64,000 bases of DNA from Xestospongia muta (lineage: Eukaryota; Porifera; Demospongiae; Haplosclerida; Petrosiidae): positions 21,649,484-21,713,483 of the forward strand of contig OY848918.1 of assembly GCA_963693285.1 (NCBI GenBank), read 5' to 3'. The notes below the pieces were generated by a model, which did no database searches, was not told where the DNA came from, and was given only the letters and a program-made list of their open reading frames with translations. Of this stretch, positions 47,445 to 57,846 are shown piece by piece. Position 1 is the first letter of the stretch, and each line of letters starts with the position of its first letter. A program made the translations under genes and the position numbers.

Positions 47445-47659
47445 TTATCTCCTGAGTTTGGATCTTACTTGAAAAGTGTGTAGGGCCAGGTGATGCTGTG
47501 CTGCTCAAGTTAGTATCCACTGTGTTGGCATCTTGAGCACCTATTCATTGAACTTTGTGCTGTTTATAGGGTCTGACTTGACAGTCAGTCTCACTGGTAT
47601 TTCCCGAAAGGGCTGTGCAGCACTATTATTCAGTACATTGGTTCACTTCAATTAAAGTT
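47002..47659. mobile_element. Putative element bounded by 31-bp inverted repeats
   Basis: The ends aactttaattgaagtgaacc... (47002-47032) and its complement (47629-47659) match at 30 of 31 positions. The interior includes the right arm of the large inverted repeat and a less AT-rich part (47455-47625). No target duplication is obvious and no transposase is seen. Confidence 0.45.
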
Positions 47660-48440
47660 AATTTATCCATGTAAGCTACGTATACAAATTTGTTGTTAAA
47701 ATGACTTATTACGTTTTACAGTGATATATGGATGCATTCAAGAAGGTATCATGATTCTAACAAGACTGAATTTGATTTAGTTTTATTGTATGTACATTAA
47801 CTTCAACTTTGATTGTATATATTCTTTTGAATGTTAGTAGTATTCTTGTTGTTAAAAATGTAGTTAAAATTATCAATTTATGGTGTATGTAGAATTAGTA
47901 CATCTACACACATACACATATTATATGATAGTGACTACTTGTCTGGCAGGAAGTCCTACTTTGCTACATACAGTTAATATTAAGGGAGTGAAGATCAGTA
48001 TCATAATACACAATAAAGATATTCAATGGATAATTGAAAACTATAATGTCCTGTAATTATAATGTCCTGTACACACATGTAGTGATCATATGATTGATAA
48101 CAAGGAGCTTACATTTACAGAACTACTAGTTGTATTGATGTCTTTAATAACAATAACTAATGTTAATCACAAATTATCTAAAGATCGATCCAGTAGGAAG
48201 TCCCTGTATATAATTTTTTACATTTAGTTGCTGTTACATTTTATGAGACTATTATTTATTATATGTAGCCTTCATAGCTTTAAATCTTACTGCTTTAGAG
48301 TTAAGCTTGATGATACAATTGTTATGACAATAAAATCATCACACCATTGTTTAATATATATAGTTATTTTGCAACAGGACGTGGCATGTTGTATCTCCTA
48401 GTTAATAAATAAACTATGAATAAAAATTATAAGACGACTA
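47660..48440. repeat. Receptor-gene upstream block, duplicated at 56.97-57.57 kb
   Basis: From about 47840 the sequence is repeated upstream of the receptor pseudogene (56970-57573), and its first part again at 61120-61260. It carries a fragment resembling PPP5C exon 14 (48083-48120). Confidence 0.75.
48083..48120 (+). pseudogene. PPP5C exon 14 relic
   Basis: tgatcatatgattgataaca followed by aggagcttacatttac resembles the start of PPP5C exon 14 (42894 onward), with the acceptor-like atgtag in front. It is too decayed and short to code. A second copy is at 57219-57256. Confidence 0.5.
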
Positions 48441-48446
48441 TATAAA
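48441..48446 (+). promoter_or_regulatory. TATA box of seven-helix receptor
   Basis: TATAAA within gacgactatataaatggc, 51 bp before the ATG; retained at 57574-57579 in the pseudogene copy. Confidence 0.6.
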
Positions 48447-48491
48447 TGGCATTGTAGTATAAATCTCATTGAGCTGTCATGAGAATTAAAG

Positions 48492-49517
48492 ATGGAGTTT
48501 AGTGACAACAAACAACTCGCTAATAATTGTAATGACTCCTTTTCTAATGAACAAAGGAATCACTTACAGATAGTCATGATGTCTTCTAGTTTTATGTCTG
48601 CTGTCTTGTGTTTCTTTGCAGTCATGGTAGTTTTGTGTTATAAACTGCACAAATTCTTTGTCTATCGATTAGCACTCTATCAAGTCTTGTCCTGTCTCGC
48701 ATTCAGTATGGCTGAAGCACTACAAATATTGAACATCAATTATGTTGAGAATACTTATCATGGAATTGTCTGTCGAGCTACAGCCTTCCTAGTTACACAC
48801 ACTGTGTGGGTGAAACTTTTCCTAACACTGTGTCTAGTATTCCACATATATGTTAGAGCAGTATATTTGAAAAACCTTAAGAAATGTGAAATAACGTATA
48901 TTGCCATATCTTTGTCGATTCCTGGGTTCATAGCTTCCATTCCGCTAATTACCGAATATTATGGTTTGGCAGGAGCTTGGTGTTTTATTCGAGATTGGAA
49001 AAATCATTGTCCCAGTGAAAAAGACATAGCTGGAATCATACAACAATTTGTATTGTGGTATGCTCCATTAGTTATCTCTCTTTTTATATGTCTAATAGCT
49101 GTTCTCATTGTTGTAACTAAATATTACTTTTGGAGACATTGTACGTGTTGCCACAAGACAAATACCAATGAAGATGCTAACAAGGAAGATGTGAAAAAGC
49201 TCCTACCATTATTAGCATATCCAGTTATATTCTTTGTACTAGCTTTGTTTCCTTTAATTAACCGCCTCTATGGAGCTATATCTCCACATAATAGCTTTGG
49301 TTTGATGTTGACTCATGCAGTAACAGAAGGATTGTGGGGATCTTGCTCTGCTTTGGTACTTATAGGACACGTAGCATATGTAGTGTGTAAGAGAAATCAT
49401 AAAACACCTGCTTCTTTGGATCATGAAACACCCCCTCCTTTGGATTGTGAACCTCTTGTTGCCTCTATCAATTCTGGAATGAGTAATTATGGTGCAGTGC
49501 ATAATGAAGAAATATGA
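48492..49517 (+). CDS. Seven-transmembrane receptor, cAMP-receptor/GPR157-like
   Basis: Intact single-exon gene, 341 residues. Short N-terminus with possible N-glycosylation sites, then seven hydrophobic segments: ~27-50, 56-78, 93-121, 134-155, 186-212, 236-257 and 274-299. A Cys at the start of helix 3 (GIVCRATAF) and one in the second extracellular loop within YGLAGAWCFI can form the usual GPCR disulfide. The YG-AGAWC block is characteristic of cAMP-receptor-like and GPR157-like receptors. The C-terminal tail is ~40 residues with repeated Pro/Asp/His motifs (ASLDHETPPPLDCE). Ligand unknown. Two decayed copies (57625-57846 and the 3' fragment at 54024-54197) show the gene has been duplicated within the cluster. 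Confidence 0.8.
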   Translation: MEFSDNKQLANNCNDSFSNEQRNHLQIVMMSSSFMSAVLCFFAVMVVLCYKLHKFFVYRLALYQVLSCLAFSMAEALQILNINYVENTYHGIVCRATAFLVTHTVWVKLFLTLCLVFHIYVRAVYLKNLKKCEITYIAISLSIPGFIASIPLITEYYGLAGAWCFIRDWKNHCPSEKDIAGIIQQFVLWYAPLVISLFICLIAVLIVVTKYYFWRHCTCCHKTNTNEDANKEDVKKLLPLLAYPVIFFVLALFPLINRLYGAISPHNSFGLMLTHAVTEGLWGSCSALVLIGHVAYVVCKRNHKTPASLDHETPPPLDCEPLVASINSGMSNYGAVHNEEI

Positions 49518-50929
49518 AAATGTTACTGAGAAATTTCATTTACTTTAATCATGATTCCTGATTGACTGAGTTTTGATTTAGTTGTAAAATATATTTAAAT
49601 GAAGTTTGATTGTGTAAATAGAAAATTGTAGTATTCTTTCTTTTGTTGTTAACAATGTGGTTTAATAATAATTTTAAGTGGTTTGTCTATGTGTATTGTG
49701 TATATGTGTAAACCAGTTGGTTTAACTTTTGCTAGTTGACATATATAAAGCCCAGAATGTTACATACATAACTTTCTATACATCAGAACTCTAGAACATT
49801 GAGAGAAAGTGATGACACCACACTCAAGCCACTGATTGCTTCAAATGCTCACGTAAGTACTTTTAACATAATTGTCATAGATGTTGTGATGTTCAAATTC
49901 ATTGATATTCATGCATATTATTAGTGGGTATATGGTTCTTAAAATAATAGTACATATATAGAGTCTATGATGTATGGATGAAAACTCCATGTGATCAGAA
50001 GACACACCTTTTTAAATGCTTTGGCATGTCCACGATTCTCTAGCTAGTCTAAACCAAACTATTAATCATAGATGATTGTCAAATTTATGAGATTCTGTAT
50101 AATGCCTCATTAGACAATAGTCACCTTAATTTGTATTTATAATGTATATAGTTTATATGTTATATTTTCCAGAAAACAGTTACCATGGCAGGAAGTCATA
50201 CATTGCTGCATATACACAACAATGTATGAACTTCCTGCTTGACAAGTTGTCACTGTCAATTATAATCATTGCAAGAAACACACTGATTTTATTACTAACA
50301 TTTGTACACAATCTATATCCTGGTTAAGAAAAGTATAGCTGTAATATCTTGTTGGCCACAATTCAAGTGGATAAAGAGCAAATAAACAGCTACCTAAACA
50401 TTTTATTACAGTTTAAACAAATGCAAAATAATTCTAAAAGTTGATCCTGGCTGAAGTGTTGGCCCTCATTTCAAACCAGCTGTACTGAGATTCAATATAG
50501 CATCCATTACTGTCAGTAGAGCTAAAAATGCAAACCCACCAAACTTCTTTACATTTAAAGGTGGCTAACATCTGTATCCTAGTCCACCCAGTAGAGATAC
50601 CTAAATGTAATCACTTAAGAGGTCATTCATTATACAAGGAGATACAGAAATTAGTCATAATTTTTAGATAATTACCATGTTAACCATAACTATTACACTC
50701 CATTGTATTTTTATGTAGTAGGGTCTTAATTTTTTATTAGATCCTCAATATCAAGATTTGAATACATCTATAATAAATAAACCAGTCAAGCCAGTTAAAA
50801 AATTAGCTGATAGAATTTATGCTAATAATATTTATGAAATTTTCTTTGTTAGTTTTATCTTTGTAATACCAATTCCATATTTTGTATATACCATACAACT
50901 CTATGACAGACTGAGGACCAGTTCTCTTT
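49518..50929. other. Intergenic repeat region, no gene seen
   Basis: 49518-49860 is the receptor 3' flank, repeated at 54190-54530 and 57900-58230. 49900-50180 recurs in the same orientation at 61330-61610 and inverted near 56360-56490. Short open frames lack protein features. Confidence 0.6.
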
Positions 50930-51260
50930 CTGTTAACTACTCTATGAACAAGAGTAGGCAATGGACTTCCTACTATACTAAACAAAGCATCAGATCAACT
51001 CCTATAACCGTTAACTACTCTGTTAACAAGTGTAGGTAATAGACTTCCCTGCTATACTAAACAAAGCAACAGATAAATTCCTATAACTGTTAACTACTCT
51101 GTGAACAAGAGTAGACAATGGACTTCCCTACTATATACTAAACAAAGCAACAGATCAACTCTTATAACCATTAACTATACTCTGTTAACAAGTGTAGTCA
51201 ATAGACTTTCCTACTATACTAAACAATGCAACAGACACACTCCCATCACTCTTAACTGCA
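50930..51260. repeat. Tandem repeat, about four ~83-bp units
   Basis: Each unit carries gttaactactctgt, gacttcc and actaaacaaagcaacaga words in the same order. Units alternate aacaagag and aacaagtg variants, suggesting a two-unit higher-order duplication. No gene. Confidence 0.8.
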
Positions 51261-52760
51261 GTGGTAACTAAAGAAAGCAATAGCTCTCAACACTGATAAA
51301 TATAAAGTAAATACTATTACAATTAACGTTTGAGCATTTCTAGACTATCTGATAAAAATGTGAAAAGTCTAGCAGAACTGTGTAAGATAAACGTACTATG
51401 AAAATTTATTTTTTAAATTAGAAATATCAACAGACCAGATAGGACAATGTTATATTACATGTATAAACACAATACTCTCTTATTACTTATCAATATAATG
51501 TAATGTACAAATAGAATGTTCATAGTACAGACAAAAGTAATAAAGTGCTAATATCAATGTTATAAACATCCTAGATAGACATTATTGACTCATGATCAAT
51601 CAACTTAATAATTATTATTCAAGACTAAATTAATAATTAAGTATGTTATTTTATTAGTGAAAATTTAATGCTGTTATCAAAATTAAATTTTAATTTAACC
51701 AACTCATGAAATTTAGATAAATGATATGAATTTAAAGAGAGATAACTATTTATTTGGATATATTTAATTATTGTCCATGTAGATATACTGGTCAATAAAT
51801 GGCTGAACTTTTTACTGAAGTATTCAACTGGTTACCATTGTCACATCTCATTGATAATAAAGTACTGGTAAGTCAATGTATACAGTTCTTATGTTGCATT
51901 GTAGTCTACTTCCTTCTTATGTTTATACTGTAGTTACAATGAAGGGAATAGCATCTGTTGCTTTCTCTTAAAAGGAAATCTGTTGTCTACTTCTGTTTAC
52001 ACCATTACTATCAATAACATCTGAACAAACTGTAGTATATTAGTAATTCAAACAGCTGTGTTTACTACTTCTCAATATCTTGTGTACTATTAGTAATAAA
52101 AAAGACTGAATAATAAACATCTTTCCTGCATGGAATTCTTACATACTTCATTTTATAAATGCTTACTAACTTGTATGCATATGGTATAAATAGGCAAGCT
52201 GTGAGTGCTATTTACTCAGAAACAAGTTTTCCCTGAAAAAAATTAGCATAGTATTTGAGAGTATATAATTAAACACTTACTAACTTATTTACATGATGAT
52301 CAGTATAAATAGGTCAGCTGTGTGTGTTGCTAAGTCAGAAACAAGTTTTCCAGAAAACAGTTAGCATAGCAGGAAGTCATACATTGCTGCATAAAGTATA
52401 AACTTCCTGCTTTGCAAATATTTAATCAGTTATAATTGTTGCAAGAAACACTATTTTTTGTGTAGATATAAATAATTTCAATATTGCATCAATAATGTAC
52501 TGCTGATTGTAAGTACTATTATGAGGTAGACATATCACTGTAATAATTGATTGGTTGATTTAACTATTAATTGGTTATACAGGTTGTAATTGCAAACTTT
52601 TTGTCAAAAGTAATCATAATACTGTTTTCATTACTGATGTACTACTGTTTATGTCGATACATCATCAATTTAATAATATACTATTATTAATAATTACACA
52701 GACTAATTAATTAAACCACATTCTTTAACTACAGTCTTACTTCCTGTAAGAATTGGAAAG
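51261..52760. other. Intergenic, with PPP5C exon 9 relic and upstream block of membrane ORF
   Basis: AT-rich. 51783-51867 is the PPP5C fragment (listed separately). About 52260-52760 is repeated before the copy at 62918 (62470-62917) and inverted after 55500, so it belongs to the membrane-ORF duplication unit. A ctacag acceptor-like site 30 bp before the ATG at 52761 leaves open an upstream noncoding exon. Confidence 0.6.
51783..51867 (+). pseudogene. PPP5C exon 9 relic
   Basis: 85 bp corresponding to exon 9 of PPP5C (41650-41731), with the atgtag acceptor and the ctggtaagtc donor still present. A 3-bp TAA insertion after the GGTCAA codons places an in-frame stop, and there is at least one substitution (GAG to GAA). 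It is isolated from any neighbouring exons, so nonfunctional. Confidence 0.92.
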
Positions 52761-53234
52761 ATGTCATCTTCCCAATGGATGCCTATTTCTCCATCATTTG
52801 GAGGACAAGGACATCACTTGGGCTACTATCATAAGATAGCTCATTATCACTTTATAGTTCCTTTAGTTCTTCTTGTTATAGTAGCCATTGGATATAATGT
52901 AGCTGTAGTATTTGCTACTAAGTGGATGTACAAGAATGCCTGGAGGGAGAAAGCTACTGAACATACTGATTCTAGTGGAAAGCCATTGTTACCCAAATCA
53001 AATATTTGGGAAGAAATCTATGTTGTGAATTTGAAGATAGCTAACTATTTACTTGGAGATGCTATTACTTTGAAAGAAGAAAATGGCTACCTTGTTTTGT
53101 GTATACATGACTATGATGTGTATATGCCATCAGTTATGTTGTTAGTACAGATATCAGAGATAGCTGTTGTCATGACATTAGTTGTTTTGTTTGTAAATTT
53201 TGTCATTTTACAGGTTAGTACATTAATATTTTAA
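52761..53234 (+). CDS. Short membrane-protein ORF, least damaged copy
   Basis: 157 residues if read to the stop at 53232-53234. A canonical-looking donor (TTACAG/GTTAGT) at about 53213 suggests the last six residues are intron and this is an exon of ~151 codons. It has two hydrophobic helices (~31-53 and ~125-150) separated by a hydrophilic part with a conserved WREKATEH and PLLPKSNIWEEI block. The order GHxLxYYxK, helix, then YLLGxxxxLK, then helix parallels residues 25-182 of the orphan membrane proteins at 44547 and 59755, so it may be an N-terminal half of that family. No downstream exon for the remaining helices was found. Function unknown. Confidence 0.5.
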   Translation: MSSSQWMPISPSFGGQGHHLGYYHKIAHYHFIVPLVLLVIVAIGYNVAVVFATKWMYKNAWREKATEHTDSSGKPLLPKSNIWEEIYVVNLKIANYLLGDAITLKEENGYLVLCIHDYDVYMPSVMLLVQISEIAVVMTLVVLFVNFVILQVSTLIF

Positions 53235-54023
53235 TGTACTGACGTACTAGTCTGCAAGACCAGCCCCTTTGCTTTGAGATGAAGGGTCTGGTAGTATTGT
53301 AGTTGTTGAAAAGGAATTTAAATTTATGTAAACCTTGATTAATTTTATTACATGTTAATGTCAGCATCTTGCAAGCTAGCCCAGCCTCTTCCTCTACATG
53401 CAACTATAATGTAATTTTTTTAGTCAGTATGAATAAATTGAGATAATCATAACACGAACCCTAAAGCAACAAGAAAGGATGAACAGCCATATTAGCAGGA
53501 TACGTCAAAAGAATAATTCATTTGTAGATCCTGCTTTTGATCAAAGCAATTTACATACACACTCAACTATAAAAACAATATGGTATGTCGGGCACAGTTT
53601 CAATAGGCTATGGTTTCCCTAGGAATGCCAAGTAAGGAGACAACTTATTCATTTATGTGCTACTAGACTTTTTTCTCTAAGTAAAGGGTTAACCTCACCA
53701 GACTACTATTATATTATACATGTATTAATATAACATAATATATTAAAAGACTATTTTCAAGGAATTGCATGGACATATACACTAATACATTTAGTGAAAT
53801 CTTTTTGACGAATTAACCCAATTTATGCTTACACAAGCCATGTAATTGGGTTGTGTTTTGCAATTTTGACCTGATGTTAATTTTGTAGGAAAAATGGCAC
53901 GCAGTTAAAGTTAGCCTTATATTCCTGAGCCTCACATTCCTAAGAAAACCAAACCATAGACATTCCAAATGCATTGGATCATTTCAATGTGAGGCTGGAA
54001 GCAGTGAAAGAAGGTTGATTTGA
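53235..54023. repeat. Downstream block of membrane ORF, duplicated at 63.37-64 kb
   Basis: Direct copy of 63374-64000; its first ~180 bp are inverted at 54850-55040. It contains the PPP5C exon 12 relic at 53848-53899. No gene. Confidence 0.75.
53848..53899 (+). pseudogene. PPP5C exon 12 relic
   Basis: gggttgtgttttgcaatttt followed by gacctgatgtta and attttgtaggaaaaatgg aligns with PPP5C exon 12 (42170-42230) with a 7-bp deletion and several substitutions. It does not code. Confidence 0.65.
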
Positions 54024-54197
54024 TGAGGGCTCAGGCAATAACAGAAGCATTGTGGGGAGCTTGCTCTGCTGTGGTACTTATTGGACATGTAGCATATGTA
54101 GTGTGTAAGAGAAATCATGAAACACCTGCTTCTTTGGATCATGAATTCCCTCCTTCGGACCATGAATTCCCTACTGAGGAATTTCATTTACTTTAAT
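54024..54197 (+). pseudogene. Receptor 3' fragment (helix 7 and tail)
   Basis: Starting near gctcaggcaataacag, the sequence reads as the end of the receptor at 48492: ITEALWGACSAVVLIGHVAY, then VCKRNHETPASLDHE, a shortened tail and a stop at 54195-54197. The upstream six helices are absent. The frame is open from about 54030, so it could serve as a terminal exon for the ORF at 52761, but no strong acceptor was seen. Confidence 0.75.
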
Positions 54198-55052
54198 CTT
54201 GATTCCTGATTGACTGAGTTTTGATTTAGTTGTATAATATAATTAATTGAAGTTTAATTGTGTAAATAGAAAGTTGTAGTATTCTTTCTTTTGTTGTTAA
54301 CAATGTGGTTTAATAATTTCAAGTTGTTCGTCTATGTGTAGTGTGTATATGTGAAAACCAGGTGGTTTAACTTTTGCTAGTTGAAATAAAGCCCGCAATG
54401 TTTGCATACATAACTTTTTATATGACAGAACTCTATAAGAACACTGAGAGAAAGTGATGACACAACACTCATGAGCAATTGATTGCTTCAAATGCTCACG
54501 TAAGTACTTTAACATAATTGTCATAGGGTTAAGTATTTAGAGATTTGACAAGAAATATCATCAAACTTCACAGTACTAAACAAATTGGTGTCCCTAATAC
54601 TTAAACTTTTATACTTTCAAGGTATATATCTCATGAGTGTGGAAGTGTATACTAGCGCATTAGATTTTGAGTGATGATGTGGACACAAGTTCATTTTGTC
54701 TCATCCAAGTATATAATATGTTATTTCCCCGTATCCCTGGAATATAATTACTATTGTTTTGATAACTATTGTTTTATAATTACTATTGTTTTGAACTTAA
54801 TGAATTTCACTATTTATGCTCACTAAAAAATTACGTTATAGTTGCATATAGAGAAAGAGGTTGGGCTGACTTGCAAGATATTGACATTAATATGTAATGA
54901 AATTAATCAAGATTTACATAAATTTAAATTCTTTTTCAACAACTGCAATATATACTACCAGACCCTTCCTCTCAAAGCAAAGGGGCTGGTCTTGCCAGCT
55001 AGTACATCACTGAATTAAAATATTAATGTATTGAAATGTAAAATGACAAAAT
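54198..55052. other. Receptor 3' flank and inverted membrane-ORF flank, no gene seen
   Basis: 54190-54530 matches 49530-49860. 54590-54680 resembles the PPP5C 3' flank. 54850-55052 is the inverted counterpart of 53210-53400. Confidence 0.6.
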
Positions 55053-55493
55053 TTACAAACAAATTAAAACAACTAATGTCATAGCAACAGCTATCTCTGA
55101 TATCTGTACTAACATCATAGCTAAAGGCATATAGACATCATAATCATGTATACACAAAACAAGGTAGCCATTTTCTTCTTTCAAAGCAATAGTATCTCCA
55201 AGTAAATAGTTAGCTATCTTCAAATTCACAACATAGATTTCTTCCCAAATATTTGATTTGGGTAACAATGGCTTTCCACTAGAATCAGTATGTTCAGTAG
55301 CTTTCTCCCTCCAGGCATTCTTGTACATCCACTTAGTAGCAAATACTACAGCTACATTATATCCAATGGCTACTATAACAAGAAGAACTAAAGGAACTAT
55401 AAAGAGATAATTAGCTATCTTATGATAATAGCCCAAGTGATGTCCTTGTCCTCCAAATGATGGAGAATGGCCAGCCATGTTGGGGGAAACGAC
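55053..55493 (-). pseudogene. Short membrane-protein ORF, disabled inverted copy
   Basis: Inverted copy of 52761-53213. Relative to the copy at 62918, a 1-bp deletion soon after the ancestral ATG (about 55493) shifts the frame. Translation could restart at the second ATG (55476-55478, MAGHSPSFGG). A 5-bp insertion near 55075 frameshifts the second helix and gives a stop at 55053. The body between is open and nearly identical to its relatives (WREKATEH, PLLPKSNIWEEI, NYLLGDTIALKEENG), so decay is recent. Confidence 0.7.
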
Positions 55494-57573
55494 ATCTTTA
55501 TAATTCTTACAGGAAATAAAATATAGTTAAAGGATGTAGTTTAAAGAATTAGTCTATGTAATTATTACTAATAATGTAGTATGAAATTGATGACTATGTG
55601 TATCAACCTAGCAGTAGTATATTAGTAATCAACAAATCAAATTTTCAGTGATAGGCCTACTATCATAATAGTACACATAATCAGCAGTACATTAATGATG
55701 AAATATTGAAATTATTTATATCTACACAAGTGTTTCTTGCAATGATTATAATTGACAATGACAATTTGTCAAGCAGAAAGTTCATACTTTGTTGTGTATA
55801 TGGATCAATGTATGACTTCCTATATCATGGTAACTGTTTTCTGGGAAACTTGTTTCTGAGTTGGTAGCACACATAGCTGACTTATTTATAGCTATCATCA
55901 TGTAAATAAGTTATTATGTGTTTATGTGATGTTATAAAATGAATTCCTAGAAAGAAAGTCTTCACTCATTAACTTCTTCATCTTAACTCATTGTAAGCCT
56001 TGACAATCTTTAAAAGAGACATCACAATGATCGTGTCATAGTTCATAAGAAAGTGATTATATGATTTATACCTGTTACTTAAATTTGTAAAAAAATGGTG
56101 GAAATGTTAGTCTTTTAGGAAAAAACCCTGTTAAGTTATGGATATCACTGTAATAATGGATTGTTTATTTAACCAATCCATTGTCATTTATTACTAATAG
56201 TACATGAGATATTGAGAAGTAGTAAACACAGCTGTTTTAGAAGTAGGCAATGGATTTCCCTATTAAGAAAAGGAATAGATGCCCTTCACTTCATTGCATG
56301 TAACTACGTACAGTGTAAACATAAGAAGGAAATTAACTACAGTGTAACATAGGTACTATATACATTGTGCATATGGAGAGGTGGCCATTGTCTAATGAGA
56401 TATTATACAGAATATCATAAATTTGATGATCAACTACCATTACTATTTTGGTTTAGACTAGCTAGAGAATTATGGACATGCATGCCCAAGCTTTGTAAAA
56501 ATACTGCTAATCAACAGACTTATAAGGTATGCATGATCACTATATTAACCAAGTAGTTCTAATATGTAGTACAAAGAACTATAAATACAAACTGGCAAAG
56601 TATGTACGTGTGAGCTCATGTATCTACATAAATTTAATAGTAATGTAATATATCAACCAATAAAAGTACAATATAAGTGCACAGGAAGTAACTTGAATGC
56701 TATTTACAAGATTGTTATAACATTATGATATGCCTTGAAGTGTTGATTAAATTGAAGTGTTGATTAAAAGGAAGTGTAGTTATAAAACTGCACATTATGA
56801 TGTAATAGCCACAAATATCACTAATATAACACCCACTTATTATATTAAGATTACATTGTTATAAAGCAAGTGATCTGCTTCAGTTTAAGCTTCAAGTATC
56901 AGAACTCTATCCCTGTAGCGAAAGAGTCAATCAATATGGTGGCAAGAAGTGGTTATCATTATAATATTCTTATTAGTATTCTTGTTGTTAAAAATGTAGT
57001 TAAAATTATCAATTTATGGTGTATGTAGAATTAGTACATCTACACACATACACATATTATATGATAGTGACTATTTGTCTGGCAGGAAGTCCTACTTTGC
57101 TACATACAGTTAATATTAAGGGAGTGAAGATCAGTATCATAATACACAATAAAGATATTCAATGGATAATTGAAAACTATAATGTCCTGTAATTATAATG
57201 TCCTGTACACACATGTAGTGATCATACGATTGATAACAAGGAGCTTACATTTACAGAACTACTAGTTGTATTGATGTTTTTAATAACAATAACTAATGTT
57301 AATCACAAATTATCTAAAGATCGATCCAGTAGGAAGTCCCTGTATATAATTTTTTACATTTAGTTGCTGTTACATTTTATGAGACTATTATTTATTATAT
57401 GTAGCCTTCATAGCTTTAAATCTTACTGCTTTAGAGTTAAGCTTGATGATACAATTGTTATGACAATAAAATCATCACACCATTGTTTATTATATATAGT
57501 TATTTTGCAACAGGACACGTGTTGTATCTCCTAGTTAATAAATAAACTATGAATAAAAATTATAAGACGACTA
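55494..57573. other. Two kilobases of duplicated noncoding DNA
   Basis: 55494-56330 is the inverted upstream block of the membrane ORF (compare 52100-52760 and 61850-62917). 56360-56490 is an inverted copy of 49990-50120; the open frame there is a by-product. 56970-57573 copies 47840-48440. A PPP5C exon 14 relic sits at 57219-57256. No intact gene. Confidence 0.6.
57219..57256 (+). pseudogene. PPP5C exon 14 relic, second copy
   Basis: Same fragment as 48083-48120, carried by duplication of the receptor upstream block. Confidence 0.45.
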
Positions 57574-57624
57574 TATAAATGGCATTGTAGTATAAATCTC
57601 ATTGAGCTGTCATGAGAATTAAAG

Positions 57625-57846
57625 ATGGAGTTTAGTGACAACAAACAACTCGCTAATAATTGTAATGGCTCCTTTTCTAATGAACAAAGGAATCGCTTAC
57701 AGATAGTCATGATGTTTTCTGGTCTTGTGTCTGCTGTCTTGTGTTTCTTTTGCATGCAATGTATGTATTACGTAAGAGAAAACTTCATTGTGAACTATCT
57801 ATCCCTTCTAATTATAAATCTGCTGCTGCCTCTATGGATTAAATGA
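57625..57846 (+). pseudogene. Seven-helix receptor, internally deleted copy
   Basis: The promoter, 5' UTR and the first ~40 codons match the gene at 48492 (MEFSDNKQLANN...). The sequence leaves homology inside helix 1 (after CFF) and rejoins only near the last codons and 3' flank. About 0.8 kb covering helices 2-7 is lost, and the residual frame of 73 residues ends WIK. Not functional as a receptor. Confidence 0.85.

Noticed and set aside
46354..47455. Two hydrophobic open frames starting MEFSLFSHVLHH
   Set aside because: They are the two arms of an inverted repeat; no promoter, no known motif, and ends differ only by where the repeat stops.
56365..56556. 63-residue open frame
   Set aside because: Lies in an inverted copy of noncoding DNA at 49990-50120 that is not open there.
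57531..57755. 74-residue minus-strand frame
   Set aside because: Antisense to the receptor pseudogene 5' end.
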